Source: Longimicrobiales bacterium
Lineage (GTDB): Bacteria > Gemmatimonadota > Gemmatimonadetes > Longimicrobiales > Gaopeijiaceae
Direction of reading: 5' to 3'
Assembly: GCA_028823235.1 (NCBI GenBank)
Contig: JAPKBW010000007.1
Coordinates: forward strand, 83,012-147,011
DNA: 64,000 nt
Shown one piece after another: positions 18,338-26,710 of the stretch. A program made the translations under genes and the position numbers. The notes under the pieces are model-generated. The model did no database searches. It had not been told where the DNA came from and saw nothing but the letters and a program-made list of their open reading frames with translations. The stretch's first letter is position 1. Every line of letters starts with the position of its first letter.

Positions 18338-20070
18338 CGCCAACACGCCTGAAGTGGTGGCTCGCGACGCTCGTGACCGTGGCGAGCGCGCTCATCGTCG
18401 CCACCTCCTTCAATCCAATCCCCCACTCGGGTGGTGACAACGCGGGGTATGTGGCACTCGCGCACGGGCTGCTGACCGGGAGTGGATACAGTGATGTCTT
18501 CGACCCGCAGGGATTGCCGCATACGAAGTATCCACCCGTGTTTCCCGGTCTGCTGGCTCTGATGATGGCCGCCGGAGCCCGCACCTGGGTCGCGCTCAAG
18601 CTGTCCGCAGCGGTTCCGACGGTTCTCGCTGTCCTGTTCACCGTACTTTGGGCACAACGTCGGGTCGGAGCTCTCCCCGGTGCTGCTGTCGCCCTACTGC
18701 TGGCGAGCGCTTCGGGCGTGGTTTACTACAGCCAGTGGGTGCTGTCGGACCCGCTGTTCCTCGCTCTGACCATGATGTCGTTTTGGTCGTTGTCCGTGGC
18801 GGTGCATGAGTCGGACGAGGCGAGCGGACGAACGGACGGCGACGTGCCGGAAGGCTCGATTGCGTCCGAAGTTGAAGTAGACATCCATCGCGGCTGGCTC
18901 GCCTGCGCAGTCCTTTCGGCGGGCCTAGCCTACTTCACCCGTTCGGCCGGTCTCCCTCTCGTGCTGGCGATCTTGGCCTGGCTGGCACTGGACCGGCGGT
19001 GGAAGTTGCTCGGCGGAGTGGGCTCGGCACTCGGGCTCCCGATGTTCGCATGGTGGCTCCGCGGGCGCGGGGAGGGCGTCGCTCAATACGGGACCGAGTT
19101 CTGGATGATCGACCCCTATCAGCCAGCACTTGGCACGATCGGGATCCCGGGTCTCGTAGCAAGAATCTTGGAGAACCTCTCGACCTATGTATTGCAGCAT
19201 CTCCCCGGGGGTGTGGTCGGCAACGGAGCTTCCGGACTCGCGTTGATCGGGGTCACGCTCACTGTCGTTGCTCTGGCCGGCTGGGTGCTTTCGACCAAAG
19301 AACGGGTCGGACCGGCCGAAATTTTCTTCCCACTCTACGCAGGCCTCATCCTCGTGTGGCCGGCGGTGTGGGGAGGAGATCGTTTCGCCCTCCCGCTCTA
19401 TCCGCTTGCATTCCTCTACGCCGCCGTCGCGATTCGCATGGTCGCCGCTAAGGTGCCGTCACCCGGTGGTCAGCTCATTGGCGTCGCCGCCCTGCTGGTG
19501 CTGTTGCTCCCGGCCGGGGGGAACTGGATGGATGGCAGACAGCAGACACAGGAGTGTGCCACGTCCGTCCGTGAGAATGGCCCCTGGGCCTGCTATGGAT
19601 CGCGCGTGGGATACTTCGTGATGGCCGCGTCCTGGATACGCGAAGGACTTCCTGCTGACGCCGCTGTACTGACGCGGAAGCCTCGACACTTCTACGCGCT
19701 CAGCGGGCGGCTGAGTCGAGCCTTTCCGTTCAGCGAACTGGCCCAGGCCCAACTCGACCTCGCGGACGAGATAGGGGCCCGCTACATACTGCTCGACCGT
19801 TGGGATGGGCTGGCGACGCGCTACGTAGGAGGAGCCGTTCGTGAGAGACCAGGAGCCTTCTGCTATGTCCGTGGGTTCGGGCAGCCCAACGAGGGTGGGG
19901 CCCAGTTGCTGGGTATTCTGCCGCCTTCGGATCGGGCGAGAGCGGGCGCGTCAGGTGAGACGGCTGTGGGTATCTCTGCGTGTCCCTCGGAGTATTTCAA
20001 CCCTGGTACTTCAGTTGAAGATTACTCCTCTTCGGGGCGTATTCCGTTGCTGGAAGAGCTGGACTCGTAG
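18334..20070 (+). CDS. Polytopic glycosyltransferase-like membrane protein (GT39/ArnT superfamily)
   Basis: 578 aa with about ten membrane helices in the first 400 residues and a soluble C-terminal domain. The first extracytoplasmic loop carries an acidic pair in HSGGDNAGYVALAHGL, resembling the conserved D-x-x-x-Y region after helix 1 of the GT-C (PMT/ArnT) fold, and KYPPVFPGLLAL resembles the PP-x-x-P part. Such enzymes move sugars from polyprenyl-phosphate to lipid or protein. The ATGA overlap with murQ suggests co-transcription and a cell-envelope role. Donor and acceptor are unknown. Its 3' end overlaps the convergent gene by 49 bases. Confidence 0.65.
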   Translation: MTPTRLKWWLATLVTVASALIVATSFNPIPHSGGDNAGYVALAHGLLTGSGYSDVFDPQGLPHTKYPPVFPGLLALMMAAGARTWVALKLSAAVPTVLAVLFTVLWAQRRVGALPGAAVALLLASASGVVYYSQWVLSDPLFLALTMMSFWSLSVAVHESDEASGRTDGDVPEGSIASEVEVDIHRGWLACAVLSAGLAYFTRSAGLPLVLAILAWLALDRRWKLLGGVGSALGLPMFAWWLRGRGEGVAQYGTEFWMIDPYQPALGTIGIPGLVARILENLSTYVLQHLPGGVVGNGASGLALIGVTLTVVALAGWVLSTKERVGPAEIFFPLYAGLILVWPAVWGGDRFALPLYPLAFLYAAVAIRMVAAKVPSPGGQLIGVAALLVLLLPAGGNWMDGRQQTQECATSVRENGPWACYGSRVGYFVMAASWIREGLPADAAVLTRKPRHFYALSGRLSRAFPFSELAQAQLDLADEIGARYILLDRWDGLATRYVGGAVRERPGAFCYVRGFGQPNEGGAQLLGILPPSDRARAGASGETAVGISACPSEYFNPGTSVEDYSSSGRIPLLEELDS

Positions 20071-20687
20071 AGGAGCGCGAGTGTGATGCCGAAGACCAAG
20101 TGCTCCAGGAACGCCCGATCGTGCGGGGCGACGACGTCGAACACGTCTCCGACGATTGGCAGTCGGTTCTGAGGAACGTGCGCCCCCAACAGCCCGTGGA
20201 GGCCACCGACGGGCTCCGTGGCGTACTCGGCCGATCCGTACAGGGCGCCCTTGATGAGCGCCGGCCCCGGGACTCGCGGCTCGACGATCGAACCATAGAC
20301 AAGGCCTTGTCCGACGCCTGCCAGGACTCGGTCGGCGGTTTCGCGATCCAGGCCCGGAAATGCGCCCTCTTCGGTAAGGAGTGGCCTCAACAGATCCACC
20401 AAAACCGCAGCAGTCGCACCAGCCGCGGCCGCGCGCAGAAGCTTAGAAAAGCTCGGCGCCTTTCGACCCGACCACCCCGCGAGAACGCGGTCCACGACGA
20501 CCGCCACACCCGCACTCATGAGTTCGTCCGCCGACGGGATCGGTTGGCGCGGCTCGCGTTCGCGGGCTATCTCCGGTTCGGCGCGCCGATGCGCCAAACC
20601 CATGACCCTTCGTTCCGGGTCAGGTGCCCGACGGGAACGCTCGAGAGCGTGCCCAATGTGGTACCAGATGCTCTTCTTGGAGGCCAT
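20022..20687 (-). CDS. Hypothetical protein with weak membrane segments, 221 aa
   Basis: Not recognised. The N-terminal 60 residues are highly basic (ALERSRRAPDPERR). The middle has Ala/Val/Leu-rich segments that may enter the membrane (AGVAVVVDRVLAGW, LLRAAAAGATAAVLVDLL, LVFGITLALLYESSSSS). Gly-rich loops (GVGQGLVYGSI, GLLGAHVP) recall transmembrane helix hairpins. The 3' end overlaps the glycosyltransferase gene convergently. Its ATG lies only 5 bases from the divergent start of the peptidase gene, so one or both promoters must lie inside coding DNA, or the true start is farther in (ATG at 20603). Confidence 0.55.
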   Translation of the reverse strand: MASKKSIWYHIGHALERSRRAPDPERRVMGLAHRRAEPEIAREREPRQPIPSADELMSAGVAVVVDRVLAGWSGRKAPSFSKLLRAAAAGATAAVLVDLLRPLLTEEGAFPGLDRETADRVLAGVGQGLVYGSIVEPRVPGPALIKGALYGSAEYATEPVGGLHGLLGAHVPQNRLPIVGDVFDVVAPHDRAFLEHLVFGITLALLYESSSSSNGIRPEEE

Positions 20688-20692
20688 GCGCG

Positions 20693-23600
20693 ATGAGTTT
20701 GGGGCGAGGGGAAAGTAGATTGGCTCGGCGGTCGGGGCTTTTCAAGGCGCCTCTACGGCTCGCGGTTCTCGCGGGCATAGCGTTCGGGGTCACTCTCTGC
20801 GCGCAGAGCGAGCTTTCGGCACAGGCTCCGGACGAAGCGTGGCGGACGATTACCACCGAGCATTTTCGCATCACTTTCCCGGAGGGACTCGAGGCGCTCG
20901 GGCGTCGTGCAGCGGACCGCTCCGAGCGAGCCTGGGATAAATTGTCGGTTCAGTTCGTCGCTCCACCGGGCGACATGATTGACGTGCTTGTGACGGACCA
21001 CACGGACGTCTCCAACGGCTACGCCAGCGTCACACCGTCCAATCGGATCGTGGTGTTCGCTCGCCCTCCAGCCGACCAATTGTCGATCGGATATTCTGAC
21101 GAGTGGCTGGAACTTGTTATTACCCACGAGCTCGCGCACATCGTGCACCTTGACCTCGTCGAAAACCCCATCGGCAAGGTCGCGCGCGCAGTGTTTGGCC
21201 GGGTCAGGACGGAATGGCCGTTTTTCCCGGAGCTTGGCACGCCGCGCTGGGTCTCCGAGGGGCTCGCCACGTGGTACGAGTCTCGACTCACTAACGCGGG
21301 CAGAGTCGCCGGCACATTCAACGAGATGCAGCTTCGCACCGCTGTACTCGAGGGCCGGTTCGAGGACATCGGACAGGCTTCCGGAAATTCACCCCTCTGG
21401 CCTGGTGGCAATCGTCCGTACGCCTACGGGTCCCTCTTCTTCGATTTCCTCCTTGAGCGCTACGGGGAAGAGAAGATGGTCGACTTCGTCGATAGGATCG
21501 CTGGTCAGTGGATCCCATATCGGATTGATGCCGCAGGTCGCTACGCGTTTGGTGTATCTCTGACCGAGGAGTGGCAGGTGTGGCGGGAGAGCCTGGAGGC
21601 CGATCTCTCCGACCTGGACGCCCAACTGGAAAGGGTGGCACCCATCACGCAGTCAGAGCGCCTTACCGAGGACGCGAGATGGGGGCTGCGTCCGGTGGTG
21701 TCGCCGGACGGTCGATGGATCGCCTACACGAGGTCCGACGGTCGATCGGACATCCAGCTCCGTGTCCAGGACACCGACACCGGAGAGGATCGTTCGGTCG
21801 GGCGCACGAATGGGCTCGCAACCTTTTCGTGGACGCCGGACAATCGGATTTTGCTCAGCCAGCTCGAGTTTGAAGATGCGTATCGGTCCTATGGCGACCT
21901 CTATATCCGGAGCCTGGACGGCGACGAGCAACGCGTGACGCACTCGGCACGGCTGACCCAGCCGTCGAGCGCTCCGGACGGAGCGTCGGCGGTCGCGATT
22001 CGTGAAGGAGACGGGACGAATGAGCTCGTTGTAGTCGATCTGGTCTCCGGTTCCGTCGAAACGCTCGTCGGCCCCGACCCCGACGTGCACTGGGCGTTTC
22101 CGCGCTGGTCACCTGATGGACGATGGATTGTCGCCACCCGCTGGGAGCCGGAGGCCTACCACGATGTCATCGTGCTCGATGCGAGCACCGGCAGGGTCGT
22201 CGATGAGGTAACCGCAGACCGGGCGCTCGACCTCGCTCCTGCCTGGAGCGCCGACGGCGCCTGGCTCGTCTGGTCGTCCGATCGGACAGGCATTCTGAAC
22301 GTCCTGGGCGCGCCGGTCGATACAGCCACGGGACGAGCCGGCCCCCCGGTCCTGCTGACGAACGTGCTTACCGGAGCGGGCTACCCGTCTGTGGATCCCG
22401 CTGGCACGTCCCTCTACTTCTCCGGTTACCACGTGGACGGGTGGGAGATTGAACGGACGGAGTTCGATCCGACCGCGGCGGTCTCCGCGCCCGTGGTCGC
22501 GTCGAGGTTCGTAGCGACTGCTCCCGCGACGGCACGAGGAGCGAATGACGGGGTCATGGAGCAGTATTCCGCCTGGCCGACCTTGGCCCCGAAGTACTGG
22601 GAAGTTGCGTATCTCGATCCGGTCGAGGCGCCAGAACAAAGCGCTGACGAAACTTTTTTGCGGCGCCGGGAACTGCTGGGCTTCAGCCTAGGTCTGCAGA
22701 CTTCGGGTCGCGACCTCGTGGGCCGACATGGGTGGGGTGCGGTCGGGCGCTACTCCACGACCGGGGGAAAATTCGCGGGAGGAGCCTCCTACTCATACGC
22801 GGGACTCGGGTCGCCGATCCTCACTTTCAGGGCCAATCAGGGCTACGAGGACGGCGGACAGCTACTGGCAGAGAATCTCGATCTCGAACAGGACACACTC
22901 CTGATTCTCGAACGGGAGCGGTCCGTCGAGGGAGCCATGACCTTTCAGCTTCGCAAATGGCGGAGGAATCTCAGCTTCACGGTGTCCGGCGGTTGGACTT
23001 GGGAGAACCGGAGTCTCCTGGACGTTGCTCTTCAGCCCTCCGACGACTTCACGCTCAACAGGCCGACCGCACAGGTCGCGGACCTGACCGCTTCGGTGAA
23101 CTTCAATTCGACCCGCACACACTCCTTCCAGATGGGCACGGCCAGGGGCCTGAGCGTGTTTCTGCTCAGCCGTGTTCGGGCCGACGTTTCGCTCCCTGAT
23201 TCACTTGTGGGTGTGTCCGGAGTCGATCGATCATTCGATGAAGTGCTAGCCCGGGTTCGAGGGGCGATTCCGCTCTGGGGCGGGGGGCACGCCACTCATG
23301 TTCTTGCCATGCAGGCCAGTGCGGGAGTGGCGAGAGGTTCCGGCGCGGGCCCACTTCAATACCGCGTAGGTGGGGCCTCCGGGCAGGTTGAGCCGTTTAC
23401 AGGCCTTGAGCTGTTTGGCGGCGGCTTCATTTTTTTCCCGATGCGAGGCTACGAGACCTCGAGTCGATTCGGGCAGTACGCGTGGAGCGCCTCGGCTGAG
23501 TACCGTTTTCCGCTTTGGCTCATCAACAAAGGATTTCGCGCCTGGCCGGTGCATCTCGACCGCGCGATCGGATCCGTGTTTTTCGACACGGGGAATGCCT

Positions 23601-23791
23601 GGGGACCCGATGTGACTGCCTCCGGATTCCAGAACCCGCTCCGAGTCGGCCTGGCGTCAGTCGGAGCCGAACTGACCACTCAGATCACTGGCCTCTACGA
23701 CATCCGCTTGAGGCTCCGCGGTGGCGTTGGCGTACCGCTGATCGATGGCAACGGTGCTCGAGGTTGGGTACGGATCGGCCTGCCCTTCTGA
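20693..23791 (+). CDS. Secreted gluzincin peptidase with PD40 propeller and C-terminal outer-membrane barrel
   Basis: A 1032-aa three-part protein. A signal peptide (about residues 15-45, ending SELSAQA) precedes a metallopeptidase of the MA clan with HELAH at residues 145-149 and SEGLATWYES about 40 residues on, which supplies the third zinc ligand. Next come several PD40/WD40-like repeats (SPDGRWIAYTRSDG, SPDGRWIVATR, SADGAWLVWSSDR; about residues 320-620) forming a propeller. The last ~370 residues are beta-rich with repeated G-x-aromatic strands like BamA/Omp85 surface antigens and end in RIGLPF. I infer a cell-surface peptidase anchored by its own barrel. ATG 20693 has GGAGG 9 bases upstream; a TTG at 20720 with AGGGGAAA upstream is an alternative. 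Confidence 0.8.
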   Translation: MSLGRGESRLARRSGLFKAPLRLAVLAGIAFGVTLCAQSELSAQAPDEAWRTITTEHFRITFPEGLEALGRRAADRSERAWDKLSVQFVAPPGDMIDVLVTDHTDVSNGYASVTPSNRIVVFARPPADQLSIGYSDEWLELVITHELAHIVHLDLVENPIGKVARAVFGRVRTEWPFFPELGTPRWVSEGLATWYESRLTNAGRVAGTFNEMQLRTAVLEGRFEDIGQASGNSPLWPGGNRPYAYGSLFFDFLLERYGEEKMVDFVDRIAGQWIPYRIDAAGRYAFGVSLTEEWQVWRESLEADLSDLDAQLERVAPITQSERLTEDARWGLRPVVSPDGRWIAYTRSDGRSDIQLRVQDTDTGEDRSVGRTNGLATFSWTPDNRILLSQLEFEDAYRSYGDLYIRSLDGDEQRVTHSARLTQPSSAPDGASAVAIREGDGTNELVVVDLVSGSVETLVGPDPDVHWAFPRWSPDGRWIVATRWEPEAYHDVIVLDASTGRVVDEVTADRALDLAPAWSADGAWLVWSSDRTGILNVLGAPVDTATGRAGPPVLLTNVLTGAGYPSVDPAGTSLYFSGYHVDGWEIERTEFDPTAAVSAPVVASRFVATAPATARGANDGVMEQYSAWPTLAPKYWEVAYLDPVEAPEQSADETFLRRRELLGFSLGLQTSGRDLVGRHGWGAVGRYSTTGGKFAGGASYSYAGLGSPILTFRANQGYEDGGQLLAENLDLEQDTLLILERERSVEGAMTFQLRKWRRNLSFTVSGGWTWENRSLLDVALQPSDDFTLNRPTAQVADLTASVNFNSTRTHSFQMGTARGLSVFLLSRVRADVSLPDSLVGVSGVDRSFDEVLARVRGAIPLWGGGHATHVLAMQASAGVARGSGAGPLQYRVGGASGQVEPFTGLELFGGGFIFFPMRGYETSSRFGQYAWSASAEYRFPLWLINKGFRAWPVHLDRAIGSVFFDTGNAWGPDVTASGFQNPLRVGLASVGAELTTQITGLYDIRLRLRGGVGVPLIDGNGARGWVRIGLPF

Positions 23792-24084
23792 ACGGCCGGT
23801 CTTAGGCGAAAATGGAGTGCTACCCCCCTTGCAGGCAGCGCCTCGATGCCCGAACGTATCCCGAAGCGCAAGCTTTTTCTAGCCTTTTCGTGACAAACAT
23901 ATGGTGCGGGATGTCACAAACTTGACCACAAGATATGGGGCTCATACAATGCTTTTGCCCAACATCTGGTAGGGCTCCAGAGAGTTTTCCACAGTGAAAT
24001 GACCGGCGGGAGTGGGTTCCCGTCGTTTTTCAACTCTTGTATCCGCCTTTTCCCACCTGTTTTTCCACACGGAGTACCGTCGAG
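23792..24084 (+). promoter_or_regulatory. Leader/upstream region of nrdJ
   Basis: No gene is seen here. Two similar AT-centred boxes share ATATGG (23899-23904 and 23933-23938, 34 bases apart) and loosely recall NrdR boxes. Two TTTTCCACA words (23985-23993 and 24061-24069) fit a relaxed DnaA-box pattern. A hairpin with a T-run follows at 24004-24030 and is listed separately. I found no cobalamin riboswitch hallmark, although the downstream enzyme uses B12. Each of these is weak alone. Confidence 0.3.
24004..24030 (+). terminator. Terminator-like hairpin in the nrdJ leader
   Basis: The 8-bp stem CGGCGGGA / TCCCGTCG (24004-24011 with 24018-24025, one G-U pair) has a 6-base loop and is followed directly by TTTTT. 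It ends about 54 bases before the nrdJ ATG. It could end a short leader transcript (attenuation) or stop readthrough from the upstream gene. No competing antiterminator stem was obvious. Confidence 0.55.
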
Positions 24085-26625
24085 ATGACCCGCGTTCACC
24101 AGCCTCGCCCCCGCAGAGAGTCCGTAATCTTTGATGATGTATTACCGGATGACTTGTCTCATGCGGAGTTGACTGAGAACGCGCGGATCGTGCTCGGGAA
24201 ACGGTACCTGAAGAAGGACGGCGCTGGCGAGCCGACCGAAGAGCCTGAGGTGATGTTCTGGCGTGTCGCGCGCACGATCGCGGGAGTCGACGGCGATTAC
24301 GGCGCAGCGGATTCCGCCGTGGATGAAGTCGCTCGTCAGTTCTACGACCTGATGATCAACGGCAAATTCGAGCCGAACTCCCCGACGCTCATGAACGCCG
24401 GCCGCCCTCTGGGTCAGCTGTCCGCCTGCTTCGTGCTCCCGGTCGAGGACGCGCTCTCGAACGGTCAGGATGGTATCTATGACACGCTTCGCTCGATGGC
24501 ACTCGTGCACCAGTCCGGCGGTGGAACCGGATTCTCGTTCTCAAGACTCCGTTCCGAAGGTGAAACGGTGCGTTCGACTATGGGTGTCGCGTCCGGTCCG
24601 GTGTCGTTTATGAAGCTGTATGACGGCAGCACGGATGTGGTGAAGCAGGGCGGTACGCGTCGTGGTGCTAATATGGGAATTCTGCGGGTCGATCACCCCG
24701 ATATCCGGGGCTTCATCAAGTGCAAGAACGACACGACGCAGATCACGAATTTCAACATCTCCGTCGCGATCACAGATGCCTTCATGGACGCAGTACAGAA
24801 GGGCGCGGACTACGACCTCATCAACCCGCGGGACGGTGAAGTGATCGGACAGGAAAACGCGGCCGACATTTTCCAGATGATCATCCATGGAGCGTGGCTC
24901 ACGGGTGAGCCGGGCACATTCTTTATCGATCGGGCGAACGAGTACAACCCGGTCCCGGCGCTCGGTAGCTACGAGGCGACGAACCCGTGCGGAGAGCAGC
25001 CGCTTCTCCCGTACGATGTCTGCAACCTCGGCAGCATCAATCTCGGGAAGTTCGTGAAAGATGATGCCCGCCTTGGCACCGATCCGGACGAGGGCATCGA
25101 CTGGGACGCGCTGAGGCACGTCATCCATCTCTCCACTCATTTCCTCGACAACGTGATCGACGCCAATGTCTATCCGTTGCAGGACATTCACGACCTCGCG
25201 CAGAACATCCGCCGCGTGGGTCTCGGCGTGATGGGGTGGGCGGACATGCTGGTTCGCTTGGGTCTCCCCTATGACTCAGTCGAAGGTGTCGATCTCGGTC
25301 GGAAGGTCATGGAGTTCTTGAACGAGGAATCGCGCAACGCGTCCGAGAGGCTCGCCGAGACACGCGGTGTCTTCCCGGCATGGGAGGCTTCGATCTGGGG
25401 TCCGGTGGGCAAGGCGGCGACGCGTGACGACGGCAGCCGCATTCGGCCCGAACGCACGCTTCGTAACTGCAACCTCACGACGGTCGCGCCGACGGGCACC
25501 ATTTCGATCTTTGCGGGATGCTCCGGTGGTATTGAGCCGATGTTCGCCGTTGCCTTCATGCGCAATCAGGCTGGTTCGCTGATGCCCGACGTCAATCCGG
25601 ACTTCGTGCGCATGGCTCAGGATGGTGGTTGGTACTCCGCGGACCTGATGGAGCGGATCGCTCAGGAAGGGCATATCCACTTCGATGAGGTGCCTGAAGA
25701 CATTCAGCGGGTCTTCCGGACAGCGCACGACATCACCCCCGAATGGCACGTCCGTATGCAGTCCGCCTTCCAGGAACACACGGACTCTGCCATCTCGAAG
25801 ACGACCAATTTCCCTCGGGAAGCTACGGAAGAACAGGTGCGAGAGATCTACGAACTCGCATTCAGCCTCGGATGCAAAGGCGTGACGGTCTACCGCGACG
25901 GGTCGCGGGAGGGGCAGGTGCTCACCACTGGCGCCACGACCAAGGGCGCTGGCAGTGAGGCCGTCTCTGCCGAGGTCTCCGATCTCGAACACCAGCTTGC
26001 CGACGCTCGTGAGGAGGCGCACAACCAGCGTATCGAGATCGAGGCTCTCAGGAACGACCTCCAGGACCACGATCAAACGGCGGGGTCGGCGCGCCACAAG
26101 CGTCAGAGGCCTGCCGCTCTGCGTGGATACACCATGAAAATGATGTCCCCGCTCGGTGATCTGTACGTAACACTGAATGAGGATGTGGATGGCCGACCCT
26201 TCGAGGTCTTCTGCACGCTGGGCAAGGCTGGTGGAGCTGCCAACGCAGATGCAGAGGCCATCGGGCGACTGATGTCGCTCGGCCTTCGCTCGGGCATTTC
26301 GATCCGACAGGTGAAGGATCAGCTGCGGGGGATCTCGTGCGATCGCGCCGTCGGACTCGGGCCCAACAAGGTCCTCTCCGTGCCAGATGGGATCGGTCAG
26401 GCAATCGAGCGGTATCTGGAAGAGAAGGAGGGCGTGCAGGAGGCTCTTCCACTCTCGGCTCCGATGACCCAGTCAGCCACGCAGGAACAGGTTCAGGTGT
26501 CGAGCTCTTCCCATGGGCCGGACCTCTTCGACATGGGTACGTGCCCTGAGTGTGGCACGGGTCACCTCGCCTTTGAGGAAGGTTGTAAGAAGTGCCACGT
26601 GTGCGGGTACTCCGAGTGCGGCTAA
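24085..26625 (+). CDS. nrdJ: Adenosylcobalamin-dependent (class II) ribonucleoside-diphosphate reductase
   Basis: Makes deoxyribonucleotides with a B12 radical, independent of oxygen. 846 aa. The ten-stranded barrel shows NSPTLMNAGRPLGQLSACFVL (first redox Cys), SGGGTGFSFSRLR, the NPCGEQPLLPYDVCNLGS active-site loop (near residue 300) and the PTGTISIFAGCSGGIEP segment. After the barrel comes a short charged helix predicted as coiled coil (about residues 630-662), then a TSCPD domain (CTLGKAGG, RSGISIRQV, ISCDR) and a C-terminal zinc ribbon with C-x2-C and C-x2-C-x4-C (CPECG, CKKCHVCGYSEC). The ATG at 24085 follows GGAG; an upstream TTG at 24037 is unlikely. The terminator at 26658 ends the unit. 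Confidence 0.95.
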   Translation: MTRVHQPRPRRESVIFDDVLPDDLSHAELTENARIVLGKRYLKKDGAGEPTEEPEVMFWRVARTIAGVDGDYGAADSAVDEVARQFYDLMINGKFEPNSPTLMNAGRPLGQLSACFVLPVEDALSNGQDGIYDTLRSMALVHQSGGGTGFSFSRLRSEGETVRSTMGVASGPVSFMKLYDGSTDVVKQGGTRRGANMGILRVDHPDIRGFIKCKNDTTQITNFNISVAITDAFMDAVQKGADYDLINPRDGEVIGQENAADIFQMIIHGAWLTGEPGTFFIDRANEYNPVPALGSYEATNPCGEQPLLPYDVCNLGSINLGKFVKDDARLGTDPDEGIDWDALRHVIHLSTHFLDNVIDANVYPLQDIHDLAQNIRRVGLGVMGWADMLVRLGLPYDSVEGVDLGRKVMEFLNEESRNASERLAETRGVFPAWEASIWGPVGKAATRDDGSRIRPERTLRNCNLTTVAPTGTISIFAGCSGGIEPMFAVAFMRNQAGSLMPDVNPDFVRMAQDGGWYSADLMERIAQEGHIHFDEVPEDIQRVFRTAHDITPEWHVRMQSAFQEHTDSAISKTTNFPREATEEQVREIYELAFSLGCKGVTVYRDGSREGQVLTTGATTKGAGSEAVSAEVSDLEHQLADAREEAHNQRIEIEALRNDLQDHDQTAGSARHKRQRPAALRGYTMKMMSPLGDLYVTLNEDVDGRPFEVFCTLGKAGGAANADAEAIGRLMSLGLRSGISIRQVKDQLRGISCDRAVGLGPNKVLSVPDGIGQAIERYLEEKEGVQEALPLSAPMTQSATQEQVQVSSSSHGPDLFDMGTCPECGTGHLAFEEGCKKCHVCGYSECG

Positions 26626-26657
26626 TATAAGCCAAGCACCGAAATGGTTTAGCATGA

Positions 26658-26687
26658 GGGGCGGCCAGCAGGCCGCCCCTTTTGTTT
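26658..26687 (+). terminator. Intrinsic terminator after nrdJ
   Basis: A perfect 9-bp stem GGGGCGGCC / GGCCGCCCC (26658-26666 and 26671-26679) with an AGCA loop is followed by TTTTGTTT. It lies 33 bases after the nrdJ stop and just ahead of the next gene, so it is well placed to end the nrdJ transcript. Confidence 0.92.
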
Positions 26688-26710
26688 GTCTTCTCCTCAC
26701 ATTTTCTCCG

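Noticed and set aside
23792..24084. Cobalamin riboswitch upstream of the B12-dependent nrdJ
   Set aside because: I looked for the conserved B12 box and GCCACTG-type core and found neither. The hairpin there has no sensor domain I can recognise.
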